Source: Acetobacter sp. (GTDB lineage: Bacteria; Pseudomonadota; Alphaproteobacteria; Acetobacterales; Acetobacteraceae). From it: a stretch of 39,658 nucleotides of DNA. Each line of letters starts with the position of its first letter. Positions within the stretch are counted from its first letter, which is position 1. Under the pieces are notes generated by a model. The model saw nothing but the letters and a program-made list of their open reading frames with translations, made no database searches and was not told where the DNA came from. The DNA is taken from positions 1 to 39,658 of the forward strand of contig JAFVHT010000023.1 in the NCBI GenBank assembly GCA_017474285.1, given 5' to 3'. Made by a program: the position numbers and the translations under genes. Below, in pieces: positions 19,348-30,160 of this stretch.

Positions 19348-21147
19348 ATGACTGACAATCCCCTTATACCCTTTCTCGCTTCTTACGGTCCAACACCCTC
19401 CTCTCATACGATGTATGATGAATGTGTTATTAAAGCTGCTGAAGAAAATGGTTGCGCACCCCTCGAAATCAAACACCCCCTTATTGATGAGATTGTCGCT
19501 CTTTTACGAACACCCTCCCCTAAATCTGTTATTCTTACAGGAACAGCAGGAGATGGGAAAACCTACACAGCACGAAAAATCGTCGAAACATTGTCTGAAG
19601 ACAAACATCTTTGGAGCACTATGGAAAAAGATGGAAAAATTTATTCTTTTCCTCATCCTCTTCCCTGCTCTGAAAGACCTCTGCGCATCATTAAAGATCT
19701 GAGTGAATTAAACGAAACCGAAAAAAACAAGATTTTTAGTACTCTTTGTTACTCTCTCTCCACCCACGATGACAAAGCTCCCGTTTTTATTCTTTGTGCC
19801 AATGATGGTTACCTCCTCCAATTCTTCAAAGGATATGACCCTCTCTATCGTAAAATCATAGACTTACTCTCTAAAGACCAAAGCAACAAAGAAAATCCAA
19901 GGGAATATTTTTGGCTCATCAACATGTCACGACAATCACGGCAGGATATTTTTGATGATGTTATTGATAGCATTGTTAAACACCCTCAATGGGAGAACTG
20001 CACATCTTGCTCCACTGTCAAAGAACAGGGACAAGATCAACGCTGCCCTATTCTCTGTAATCGAGACATTCTTAGGAAAAAAGAGCATGATTCCATGCGT
20101 GCCCGTTTGCGAGATATACTCTGCCTTGCCGAAACAAGCGGACAACATTTACCCATTCGGCAACTCATTATTAACGTCATCAACATTTTACTTGGTGATC
20201 ATAAACAAAAACCCTTTCTTCTTACATGCAAAAAAGCACGAAACCGTGCTAAAAAAGGTGAGTATTCTTTAACAAATCCTTACGCCAACGTTTTTGGTGA
20301 CAATCTCCCAAAACGAGAACAAAAACTTTATAAAATTTTTACTGTTCTCAATGACTTTCAAATTGGTTTTAAAACCAATAATTTTTTCGAGCATGCTCTT
20401 CTTTGGAATAATAAAGAACTGCCAGATTGTCCTTATTATGGATTACGTATTTTTACCAATAGTCGTGATCAATATTTAAATACCCCTACAGCAGAACACG
20501 CCGATCGTTTTTTAGAAGATATGCTTGATCAACGACGACGTTTGTTTTTCTCCCTTACTCCTGACACTAAAAACACGTGCTATAACCCATGGCAGCTCTC
20601 TCTTTTTAAACATGGAGCAGAATATATTTATATGTTCGACAAACTTTTAACACACAACAAGTCAGATAAAGAATATCAAGAAATTGCCCGTAAAATTCTC
20701 TGTGGTCTTAATCGAACCATGACTAAAACCATGACTAAAACCTCTAGTGAGCTTTGGATCACTCTCTCTTTTGGTGTTTATCGTGGTCACCCAATACCCC
20801 TTCTCATTCAACGTGCAAAACGAGGAGGTGAAAGTACGCTCTCTTTTGAACATCTCAATAATACCTCAAAAATGCCTGTTATTCGTGTTACGCAAAAAGA
20901 GACTTCTGTAGACTTACCTTTAAGACCTTTGCTTTTTGAATACCTTATTCAGATCGATCAAGGTGCACTTCCTGCCAATTTTTCATCTGACATTTATCAA
21001 GAAATCAAAAAATTCCAACTACAAATTGCTGCAATGACACAAAAAACTTTTGAGTATATTACCCCTAAAGAAATTCAACTCTCTTCTCGCGGTGAACTTG
21101 AAGAGCGACCTATTACCATTTTAGAAAAAGAGGAAGATTTTCTATGA
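19348..21147 (+). CDS. sspF: DptF-like restriction ATPase (SspF)
   Basis: I read this as the F component of the restriction half. From the ATG at 19348 it has 599 residues. A Walker A motif GTAGDGKT at residues 65-72, the form seen in DptF proteins, is followed by a PVFILCANDG strand near 145-154 that is likely the Walker B region. A CxxC and CxxxC set (C218, C221, C233, C237) could bind zinc. An ATG at 19300, inside sspD, is an alternative start that adds 16 residues; neither start has a clear ribosome site. The stop overlaps sspG (ATGA). A small in-frame 12-base tandem repeat near 20716 gives MTKTMTKT. The frame is intact. Confidence 0.78.
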   Translation: MTDNPLIPFLASYGPTPSSHTMYDECVIKAAEENGCAPLEIKHPLIDEIVALLRTPSPKSVILTGTAGDGKTYTARKIVETLSEDKHLWSTMEKDGKIYSFPHPLPCSERPLRIIKDLSELNETEKNKIFSTLCYSLSTHDDKAPVFILCANDGYLLQFFKGYDPLYRKIIDLLSKDQSNKENPREYFWLINMSRQSRQDIFDDVIDSIVKHPQWENCTSCSTVKEQGQDQRCPILCNRDILRKKEHDSMRARLRDILCLAETSGQHLPIRQLIINVINILLGDHKQKPFLLTCKKARNRAKKGEYSLTNPYANVFGDNLPKREQKLYKIFTVLNDFQIGFKTNNFFEHALLWNNKELPDCPYYGLRIFTNSRDQYLNTPTAEHADRFLEDMLDQRRRLFFSLTPDTKNTCYNPWQLSLFKHGAEYIYMFDKLLTHNKSDKEYQEIARKILCGLNRTMTKTMTKTSSELWITLSFGVYRGHPIPLLIQRAKRGGESTLSFEHLNNTSKMPVIRVTQKETSVDLPLRPLLFEYLIQIDQGALPANFSSDIYQEIKKFQLQIAAMTQKTFEYITPKEIQLSSRGELEERPITILEKEEDFL

Positions 21148-22706
21148 ACTTGTCCCCTCTCCAAGAACATGCCCCCCAAAATACAGATATGCGGATTCAA
21201 GAAGATCTCTACGGTCATCGCTTTGCGCAAGATCAAGAACCTTTCATGATTGTTCTAGAAACCTTAGCTGTTTATTCAGCAGTACCGTATCCCAATCCAA
21301 ATGATGCTCCACAGAGTTCCTATTCCCTACAACACCGACGTAAAATGCGTTTTCTTCTTTTTCAAGACCCCTATCTTGAACGTATTATAACCGATAATCA
21401 AATTCCTGATCCCCAAAAATGGACTGAATGGAAAACCAAAATTAACCAGCAATTTTTAGCACAAGAAAACAATCTCACGCGCGACGACGAAAATGACGCT
21501 TTTGCTTATCTTGATGAAAAGTTTTCGTCAAATATTGAGACTCTCTACCAAGCTGTTCATATTCTCCGATCACATGAACTAGATAGTTCCCACAACAGGC
21601 GCTGGACTTCTCGTTTTCTTGCTGTACAAGGATCCAGTACAATTTGCGCAGACATGAGCAAAAACTGGTCACCAGACAGGCGATTTTTTGGACGAGGCGG
21701 AGAACTCGTCTATTTAATGCTCAATAAATTTTCCGACCGAAAAGCGCGAGAAGAGTTAAATCAAAAAATTCATCAACGCTTTCTTAATCAAAAATCCCCC
21801 ATCAACAAAATAGCCGAAGCTCTTTCAGAATCTGATTCTGCCGATGGTAAATCCGATATAAAAATCGGTTGTCTTCCCGAACATTCATTCAATGCTTATA
21901 AACATATGGCTGAAGATTGGCTTAATCTTCTAACATGTGATGACCTTCCTGACGAACATCTTTTTGATCCCCTCTTTCGTATAACGGGGCTTAATCTTGT
22001 CGTTTATTTTGCAGAAGTCGCCCAAAAAATCCGTCAAGAACCACCCATTCCTCTCATTGTTGATTTAACAGAGGGCAATAACCAACACTTATGTCAAGAA
22101 GCAGAAAATTGTCTTTTACAACATCGTGAAGCCGCCAACAAAGCAATCGACACTTTTGTGAAGCATAAACTCACCGAACCTGATTATCATCAGAAATGGC
22201 AAGAAGCTTTAAAACGAAAAGATCTTCTCTCAGCACAAAACATTCTTAAACAGGCTTTTGCCTTAAAAGAAAACGAAAATTTTCACAAAAACCTACCCAT
22301 TGAAGAGCTTTTAAGTAACGTTATTAAACGTGCCCAAGAACGAAGCGATAATAATATATACAAATATTTATTACCCCTCACAAAGGGATCAGGACTCGTA
22401 ACAGCCCGACAAAAAGTCAAACCGAGATTTACTCTTAATAACGATGTGCTCCTTGCACTCGTCCTCACCAACGTTAAGTACACTATACCTCTCAAAGAGT
22501 TTATAGAGAACCTCTACAAACGCTATCAAATCGTCATCGGACCTGAAGAAGCGCGTAAAGCCTTTGGACAAAGAATCCGAACTGAGTGTTACGAAGAAAA
22601 CCTAGAGGCTCTAGAAAAGCGTCTAACTCTCCTTTCTCTTGCACAACGACTTTCCGATGATTGTGCTTTCGTAATCAATCCCTACAAAACAAAGACAGCA
22701 CAATGA
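21144..22706 (+). CDS. sspG: DptG-like restriction protein (SspG)
   Basis: A 520-residue protein between the DptF-like and DptH-like genes, overlapping both by four bases (ATGA at 21144 and at 22703). Its position and size match DptG/SspG, a component needed for phosphorothioate-dependent restriction whose biochemical role is poorly known. The sequence is soluble-looking and mostly helical. It has a RWTSRFLAVQGSS segment near residue 153 and a basic C-terminal part. I see no P-loop and no obvious nuclease motif. The assignment is mostly from context. Confidence 0.68.
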   Translation: MNLSPLQEHAPQNTDMRIQEDLYGHRFAQDQEPFMIVLETLAVYSAVPYPNPNDAPQSSYSLQHRRKMRFLLFQDPYLERIITDNQIPDPQKWTEWKTKINQQFLAQENNLTRDDENDAFAYLDEKFSSNIETLYQAVHILRSHELDSSHNRRWTSRFLAVQGSSTICADMSKNWSPDRRFFGRGGELVYLMLNKFSDRKAREELNQKIHQRFLNQKSPINKIAEALSESDSADGKSDIKIGCLPEHSFNAYKHMAEDWLNLLTCDDLPDEHLFDPLFRITGLNLVVYFAEVAQKIRQEPPIPLIVDLTEGNNQHLCQEAENCLLQHREAANKAIDTFVKHKLTEPDYHQKWQEALKRKDLLSAQNILKQAFALKENENFHKNLPIEELLSNVIKRAQERSDNNIYKYLLPLTKGSGLVTARQKVKPRFTLNNDVLLALVLTNVKYTIPLKEFIENLYKRYQIVIGPEEARKAFGQRIRTECYEENLEALEKRLTLLSLAQRLSDDCAFVINPYKTKTAQ

Positions 22707-25700
22707 GTGACATTACATCTATAAATCTTTTTTCAACTCTCAAACCACAAAGAACAGGCGATACCATTGCACGTATCGTTTGGAAAATGGTGAGTGATAC
22801 TGTAGACCCTTCCCTCCATGGACAACGCATTACATTTATGCTTACAAATTTAAGCGCTGAAGCATTAGCAGGCATTGCCCGCCATAAACCGACGGATATT
22901 GATGGGAGAACACTTCTTCTTAAAATAAGCCCTGATGCTTTAAAAGAAACACCAGAAATAATTATTCCTGCAGATTGTCTTTCAAAAGAATCTGCTGTTC
23001 ACTACTGACACAGTGATGAAGCAGATATTATTGTTTTTGCCCCATCAGATATTGAACGCGAAACTAATAGTGCAAGCCTTCAAACCGTTTCCCGCATCAA
23101 TGAATCCGCGATTATTGAACGTTTTGAGGATTGGGTTGCGGAGTTAAACGAAAGCGACGAAGCAAAAAAATATTTTCATGCTGCCCTCGAAGGGTTACAT
23201 GATGCAAAAATTTGTTTTGATCTGCATATGTGGGTTGATTTTATTCATGCCCTAATAGACCAAGAATTTGCCTATCCCCCTGACAAACGTATTAAAAACG
23301 CCTTACCTGCGTTGCAAATTCCTAAAGATGGTATAGAAGGGATCCCTTCTTTTAAGCCTGAAAATACAGAATCATACACCACAAAAAACACCATAGAAAT
23401 TTTTACAAAAGCCTTCAAGCATGCACGACATAAAGTCGGGGTTTACGTAACCCTTATAACACCTAAAGGTGAGCCTATTCATCGCGAAACAGTCCAAGAC
23501 AATATCAACAACATTTTTAACGAGTTAGGGGATCAAGATGAACAAGAAATACGTGACGCCCTTGAAGCTACAAAAACTCTTCTTGATGACTCTGATGCTA
23601 TTACTCCTAGAAAATGGCGCCCTAGTCAGGAAATGTTTTGTCAAAAAGTTTCTTGGACACGTCTTGGTAAGAAAATTTTTGAAAATACACGCAAAGACAA
23701 AAAAGAAAAACTTGGTGAGCGTACCCTACGCTTTATAGAGGGTAATTATTCTAACGATATTACTGATGAAGAAAGAGGGCTTCTCACAACACTGAAAGAA
23801 ATCAAACCTTCAGAACCTTGTCCAGCAGAAATTGCTTTTTTTAATCGTTGGCAAGAACGCCTTTCTACCGACATGAAACTCTCTAAAGCATGGCAAAAAC
23901 GCATTTTTTCTAAAGAAGTCATCGGACATGACCTTCTTTCTGCTCTTGCAGAAGGCTTTGAAGCCCTTCTTGATGCGAGCGACACTTTAGACAAAATGGA
24001 AAAACCGAGAATTCTTGTTCGTGCCACGAAACATAACAAAGCCAAATTTTGGCAAGAACTTGATAAAGCTATTTACCAACGTTTTTGCTTTGAATTGAAC
24101 AGTATGAAAAGTCTTTTTAAGTCTTATGTTATTTGGGATCTCCAAGCCGCAGAGAACCACCAAGCACAGAATTCTTCTACATCAGCAGAAAAACGAAAAA
24201 TAGACCTTGAACTCTTTCTTGTTGAAGAAGAAGATCTTCGTGATCTTGAAAACCTCCGTGATCCTCCGAAAAATGCCCCGCGTGTTAAAGTTATATGGCA
24301 ACCTGGCAAAAACTCTCCTAAAGATGAGCCTATTACTTTAGCTCTTATCGACGATATACATGCTTTGGCAAAAGCTGCTCAGGACAACCATAGTCTTTTT
24401 CATTCGCTCACTTTTATGCCGACTCTCAATGGAAAAGACAAAAACTTTAACCTTGTAGAACTCTCTAACCGATATTCTTTTAACGATGTTACCCAAGGAC
24501 AACAGGGAAGAACCTTTACTTTGGGACCTGAAAAAGACCTTGTGCACGATTTTCAAACTCTAATCGAAAAACTTAACGGAATCTGTCAGGAAACAAAAAA
24601 GACTTTATTAGACGCTGCGCGTCATTTTAACACCCTCTATTGCGAAGCTATTATACGCTTATCAGAAAACCCCCAAGAGGCTTTTACCTCAGATCTCTTT
24701 GATCGTGCTGCACAAGCGTTTGGAGATCTCTGTGCCGCCGCGTGTCGGCTTAACGTTTCTACATGGCAGGAAAAAAGAGAGATTCAAGACTATATTGCCA
24801 AAATTGGCGTGGTGACATCAGAGAGCTCAACACACAATACCGAACCTTTAGCCCTGCTCCCCGTATGGCACCCTTTCAGACTTGCCGAATGGCGCGCTAA
24901 AATCAAATATCTTGCCTCTTTTATAACCTCTATTCTTAATTCCCATACGACACAAAACGTTGATTTTTCAACAGCTTTCCAACAATATCGTTTAACACAA
25001 TCTCGTTGGTTTTTTCCTGAGGTCATTTTCAGTCATGAAACAACGATGGTCTCTGTCGAAGATCTCTGTGGGTATAGTTTAATGGTACCTGTAGACTCTT
25101 TGACACAAAACCAAGAAGCCCTCAATATCTCACTCTCATCTGCCGCAGAAACTTTAGACAAAGGAATTCGTCGCTATTTAGATATTTACCCCCACAGAGC
25201 CATTAACCTCTCTGTCACTCTTTTCGATTTAGAAAGCGAAAAATTACTCTCTGAAGTTGTACGAAAAATTAGCACGTCTTCATTAAAGGATTACCCTCAT
25301 TTACACTGCACTTTGATTATAACACATCATGATCAAGACCGTATACGCAACATTTACCAAAATCAAAATGCCTCTATAGAAACACTCAAGTCTGAGAGTG
25401 ATCAAAGTTCTTCTTCTAGACTTTGTATCCGCGTTCAACCCAATAACAATAACATCTCTGAAACTACAAATCCCATACGAGAAAACGATATTGTCTTTTT
25501 TCACCATGTTATAAGCCATTACGCCAAACCCTGTTGGATAGAAGAAGAGGGAGAAGCCCAAGAGCTCTCTCCTCACTTCGATTTAAGCCAAACTCAAGAA
25601 CCACGCCGCAAAATAACAGAGGCGATGATCCCCAAAACGAGCCTCTATCTTACTCTTCCACACCCACCGCGTGCCGTTGCACACTATCAAAATCTTATTT

Positions 25701-28195
25701 ACGAATGCTCAAAACAAAGTTTTCTCCGTCCTTCTTCACATGCGGCTTTTGTACAGCAAATAAACTTTGAAGAACAGACTCTTCACACACTCATTAAACA
25801 AGTACACCGTTTTTCAGAGTGGGTTATTACTTACGATCAAATCGTTAGTAAATCCCTCTTAGAATATTGTGATGTACAGATTATTAGTGATATTTCTGCG
25901 CCAGAAGCAGAAGAACGTACCATTATTAGTGCTGATAAAATCCATGACCAACTCACATACAACATTAAAAATGACCTCATCCAAACTTGCAATATTGAGG
26001 CAAAAAAAGCCGAAGAGCTTGCAACGCACATTATCAAAGATGTTGTAAAAATTTCGGGACAAAAAATACTTTTAGCCGCACAACATACCAATTTTTCGCG
26101 CGAAATTCTTGGTCTTACCATCATGCGCCATTGGATGGAAAGTATGCTTCCTCAAAATCAAACACCGATTTGGCTTTCTCTTGATGATTATCGTGGTTGG
26201 TTTATGCCTGAAAAAGGTCCGACAGCAGATGCCATTGCACTTACAGTGGATCACTCTCGTGATAACAATCAAGAAAAATTCCGCATTTCGCTTCAAATTG
26301 GTGAAGCCAAATTTGTAGAAAAGAACGCTAAAGACACCACAAAGAAAAAAGCCCTCAAACAAATAGAAAATACACTCGATCATTTTATAAGACGTTTTAT
26401 TGATAATGAGGATACGCTCTCACGCACAGCTGAGTGTAAAAGGCTTGTTGACCTCTTAATCAATCAGAATTACGTCATTCAATCACTTGGTTTTTCTCAA
26501 CGTACCGCTTTTTTTAACGCCTTAAGTAAAGGCGATGTTTCTTTCCGAATAAGTGGTGAGATCGTTCTCTGTCTCCATGATGAGCATGACAGAACAGACA
26601 TAGAGATCGTTTCAGATTGCCCCTATCTCCGTTGTCACACCCTCACAACGCCAACGATTGACCAAATACTCAAAAAACACCCTACCGACTATACGGGGTT
26701 AGACAATATTTGTTGGTATTATGGTCATAACCCTGATAACTCTCATAACAATAATCCTGATCGTTCTCCCCATCTCGACGAAACGTCAGAAAACGTCTTT
26801 GTTCATACGCCCCACCAAAATACCAAAGAACAAGAAAATCTTTGCCCGATAAAAACACCCACCCCACTCTCTGAACTAGACAACACAAACGACCATAAAA
26901 ACACCTTACCCACGCCGCCGTTATCGCCATTAGTACCGTTAGACGTTCCTCCATTTTTTCCGCCTCCTGTTCAAGCTGTACTTTTAGACATGGCAGCAAA
27001 TGAAGAAGGTACAGTAACAGACTCTGTTTCTCTCGCATGGGCTGAAAAAACAGCACAAGAGCTCCAACGTGCCTTAAGTCATTTTGGTATGCAGGCAGAA
27101 TTTGCCGGAGAACCACGCCTCACACCCAATAGCGCCATTATTGCTTTTCGGGGTCATGCCTCATTCACTTTTAAGGAAATTAAAAAACGTGAAAGTGAAC
27201 TCTTAACAACCTACGGCATTGAAGCTACAGCTCTCCAGGGGCGTAGTCAAATTTTGCTTGTCGTTAAAAGAGCAAAGCGCGCGAAAGTTTTTCTTGCCTC
27301 AACTTGGCTTCAAGCCCAAAAGAATTTTCAACATTTCTGTCAAAACAAAAATCACCCAGAAGATCACATTCTTTCTTTTATTCTTGGTCCCCGTGAAGAT
27401 GCCGATGATCTTTTATATCTTAATCTCACATCCCCTTTTGCCGACTATGAAGAACATGCCCCGCATACTCTCATTGCAGGCGAAACAGGCAGTGGAAAAG
27501 GTATTCTCACTCAAGGGATTCTTTTACAGCTTATAACGTTTAACGCCCCTCAAGATGTTGAACTTATTGTGATTGACCCTAAAAAAGGCGTGGATTTTAC
27601 TTGGTTAAAAAACACCCCACATATGAAAAAACCCATTATCACAGAAAAAGACAAAGCAAAATCTATTTTTGAAGAGCTTACCCATATCATGGATAATCGT
27701 TATCGACAGTTTGAATCCTTAAATGTGCCCACCCTCACCGAGTATAACCGTAAAGTGCCAGCACAAGAGCGCCTATCACGGATCTTTTTAGTGCATGATG
27801 AACTCGGAGCTTGGATGGCACAAGAAAAAGATTATCAAGATGTTGTTCTTTCTTCAGTGGCTAATTTAGGCATGAAAGCCCGTGCCGCTGGAATTCATTT
27901 AGTCCTTATAACCCAACGTCCCGATGCCGAGACTATTCCTCCCCGCCTACGCGATAACATAGGAAACCGGCTTTGTCTAAAAGTGCGAGACAATACAGCC
28001 TCGCGCATAGCGCTTGGCATGGGTGGGGCTGAAAAACTCCTCGGCAAAGGACACCTCGCGTGTATTTTAGGCAACCAAACACCCCCCGATGGTCAGGCTT
28101 TTTTTACGGTGCAAGTGCCTTTTATAAAAACAGAAGATATAGAACGTATTGCAGAAGCTGCTAAAGAGTATTGGACAAAAGATTATTGCTCTTGA
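22703..28195 (+). pseudogene. sspH: DptH-like restriction protein (SspH), interrupted by one in-frame TGA
   Basis: Reading from the ATG coupled to sspG, the frame meets a TGA at 23006-23008 (codon 102) and then continues in the same frame, with conserved-looking sequence, to 28195. The full span would be about 1,830 residues. TGG to TGA (Trp to stop) is the simplest change: VHY-stop-HSDEADIIVFAP. The C-terminal domain is a HerA/FtsK-like ATPase with Walker A GETGSGKG at 1593-1600, Walker B IFLVHDELGAW with D1699/E1700, and LITQRPDAETIP. A possible PD-(D/E)XK nuclease core lies in the middle (D1183, E1201, K1203). An ATG at 23228 could start a shortened 1,655-residue form without the N-terminal domain. 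DptH/SspH is thought to act on DNA lacking PT. Confidence 0.75.
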
Positions 28196-28550
28196 TGTAT
28201 CTATCTTTTTGCCCACCAACTTCGCGCCACAAAAGGCACAAAAGGGTTTTGATTAACCACGCTGAATGAACTTTCTTTTAACATAGCATTTGGCATGGCA
28301 TTCTCCCTCCTCCCTACGAAGATTAAAAACTTTTTCTTTTTTCAAAATAAAAAAACGTATTATAATTTTGGGCTAGTAAAGACTGATATAGGATACGCTA
28401 CACAAGAGAAACTTCCTTTATTTTATTTTTCTTTATTTTCTTTATCACTCTGTTTACAATTCTGTGTACACTTGTTCTCTGTACAATTGGAATCATTTGA
28501 TTAAACCAATGTGACTTAAGAGTTTTATTTGTCTTACGTATAGGGAGGGA
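28196..28550. other. Right edge of the defence operon; no gene seen
   Basis: About 350 bases between sspH and the TadE-like gene. The sequence is AT-rich with many short T-runs. I see no convincing gene, no clear terminator hairpin, and no copy of the tRNA-Phe 3' end that would mark a right attachment site. The promoter of the TadE-like gene should lie here. Confidence 0.4.
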
Positions 28551-28556
28551 TTGGTT

Positions 28557-29123
28557 ATGTTTTCTTTACATCTCTTTTCTCGTTTTTCTCGTCATCTCGA
28601 TAAAATACGAAACATACAGGCACAAAGAGGGGCACAAAAATTTGTAAAGGACAAAAAAGGCGTCAGTGCCATTGAGTTTGCACTTGTTTTTCCCTTGTTT
28701 ATTGTCGTCATAGTGGCAATAATAAACGTTTTTTGGTGCGTTATCTCCGTTATGGGTGTGCAAAATACAATGTACAGTACTTCTCGCTTTGTTGAAAACG
28801 GGTCAAGTCCAAATCATAACCTTGCCTGGACATGTATGACTTCTGGTCAGCGTGCCAATGCCGCTACGAATTTTACTGGGCAGCCTGTCCCCGCTACGAT
28901 CCTTCACAACATAAACGCTCAGGCACAAGTGGGCGCAGCTAATGGTTGGGGTGGTAGCCCTAATATGGGATTTTCTTTTTTAAGCTTCCAATACTCTGGT
29001 CGTCCGCTCATCCCGCTTAACTTCAAATGGTTAGGCGGCGCTTTATTGAGTTTAGCCCCACAGGTCAATAACATGTATTCTTTCTCATTCACACGATCGC
29101 CGAATGTTCCTTGTAATCAATAA
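28557..29123 (+). CDS. TadE-like pilus-associated membrane protein
   Basis: A 188-residue protein with the TadE/TadG arrangement: a basic cytoplasmic N-terminus, then the TadE-type motif GVSAIEFALVFPLF leading into one transmembrane helix, then a mainly extracytoplasmic domain. The invariant-type Glu in AIEFAL is present. TadE/TadG pseudopilins serve Tad/Flp pilus assembly at the inner membrane. A strong AGGGAGGG site at 28542-28549 supports the ATG at 28557 (TTG 28551 is an alternative). The remaining Tad machinery (CpaF-like ATPase, secretin, Flp pilin) is not in the window. The partners on the minus strand follow after about 360 bases. Confidence 0.75.
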   Translation: MFSLHLFSRFSRHLDKIRNIQAQRGAQKFVKDKKGVSAIEFALVFPLFIVVIVAIINVFWCVISVMGVQNTMYSTSRFVENGSSPNHNLAWTCMTSGQRANAATNFTGQPVPATILHNINAQAQVGAANGWGGSPNMGFSFLSFQYSGRPLIPLNFKWLGGALLSLAPQVNNMYSFSFTRSPNVPCNQ

Positions 29124-29485
29124 TTATTAGGTTTCTTGGTGTTTCTTTGTTTTTAGAAGAAAGCGTTAGACTACGTTTACTTTAGAAAGAAACACCATAA
29201 GAAACACATACACAACGCGAACACATAAAAACATAAAAAGCAGAAATAACGTATCTTATCTCTGCCTTTCTTTCCCCTTTATTGCCTTTACTCTTTCTTC
29301 TGCTTACATTGATGATCGGCTGTGTTGTCCGTTAACTCTGTGTCCACGCGTACCCTCTATCATCCGCCTATAACCCGAAAAAGCATAAAAAGAAAGGCTT
29401 AGGCACACAGATAAGAAAAGATAAGAAACGAGACAAACTAAAAAATAAGGCAAGCTGAAAAGATAGTCAAAGACTATTTATTTTT
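29124..29485. other. Intergenic region between convergent Tad-like genes
   Basis: No gene is seen in these 360 bases. They lie between two convergent transcription units, so terminators are expected. One weak hairpin (29240-29265) is listed separately. The rest is low-complexity AT-rich sequence. Confidence 0.4.
29240..29265 (+). terminator. Possible terminator hairpin
   Basis: GCAGAAATAA (29240-29249) pairs with TTATCTCTGC (29256-29265) with one mismatch and a six-base loop, followed by a pyrimidine-rich CTTTCTTTCCCCTTT. It is placed where transcripts from both sides converge. The stem is AT-rich and the T-run is broken, so this is weak. Confidence 0.3.
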
Positions 29486-30148
29486 TTAGGTTTCGGGTAG
29501 TTTAGGGATAACCACCACAGCGTGAGCCGTCACATTTTTTATAGGGATACTCCCTAACCCCATCCAATTTATTGTTGGTAAAGGCACACAAGCATTAATC
29601 TGTGCGAAAGCTAACGCTTGAGGTGCACCCACGACACTAGAATTGCCACCTGCAGAAGTGAAGCCCGAGGTTAAATCGGATAGAATCCATGACGACCCTT
29701 GTCCACCCGGACCTGCACACCCTCCACCACCGTAATAAGTAGACATATTTCCCGTGTAAGGGGATACCTGTGTGACAGTCACTTGTACCGTTGAACCATT
29801 GTCTAACGCATCTTCCATAACGATATCATTCAGCATGTTTTGAATCACACCCGATGTTATATTCTGCGCATTGATCAAACCACGTGCTGCATCGCCCACC
29901 ATTCTATTGGCATGCAATATACCAATGTATATCAGACTTAAGTTATACAGTACCCCCAAAAGCATAAGCGCTGCAGTAATACACATAGCCCCTTCTATAG
30001 CAATACTGCCTTTTGTTGTTAAACACCTCCGATTAGAATGCCCAAACCGTACCATGAGTTCTTTTCCCCAGCAAAAGGCATGCAAAAATTTTCTTTGTTT
30101 TTCTTTATTTATTCCTTTTTTTGTTTGTGTGTCTTGTTTTATAGGCAT
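29486..30148 (-). CDS. TadE/TadG-like pilus assembly protein
   Basis: A 220-residue protein with a basic N-terminal 45 residues, then TKGSIAIEGAMCITAALML, a TadE-type motif (AIEGA) running into a single membrane helix, then an extracytoplasmic domain rich in Gly/Ser (GGGGCAGPGGQGSS) and two later cysteines. The ATG at 30148 has a strong GGGGGAGAGG site. It lies 12 bases downstream of the next TadG-like gene, so the two form an operon. Probable pseudopilin-like component of a Tad/Flp pilus; the specific role is unknown. Confidence 0.7.
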   Translation of the reverse strand: MPIKQDTQTKKGINKEKQRKFLHAFCWGKELMVRFGHSNRRCLTTKGSIAIEGAMCITAALMLLGVLYNLSLIYIGILHANRMVGDAARGLINAQNITSGVIQNMLNDIVMEDALDNGSTVQVTVTQVSPYTGNMSTYYGGGGCAGPGGQGSSWILSDLTSGFTSAGGNSSVVGAPQALAFAQINACVPLPTINWMGLGSIPIKNVTAHAVVVIPKLPET

Positions 30149-30160
30149 AACCCTCTCCCC

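Noticed and set aside
20715..20742. Tandem 12-base repeat (MTKTMTKT) in sspF as a switch
   Set aside because: The unit is a multiple of three, so gain or loss would not change frame. It is probably a trivial in-frame duplication.
23006..23008. TGA read as Trp (recoded genetic code)
   Set aside because: Many genes here end in TGA at sensible places (RNase G-like, sspC, sspD, sspF, sspG, sspH), and TGG is used freely for Trp, so the code is standard.
28196..28550. Right-hand attachment site for the island
   Set aside because: TTGCCCACCA-like sequence at about 28208 only faintly resembles the tRNA-Phe 3' end, and no longer match was found.
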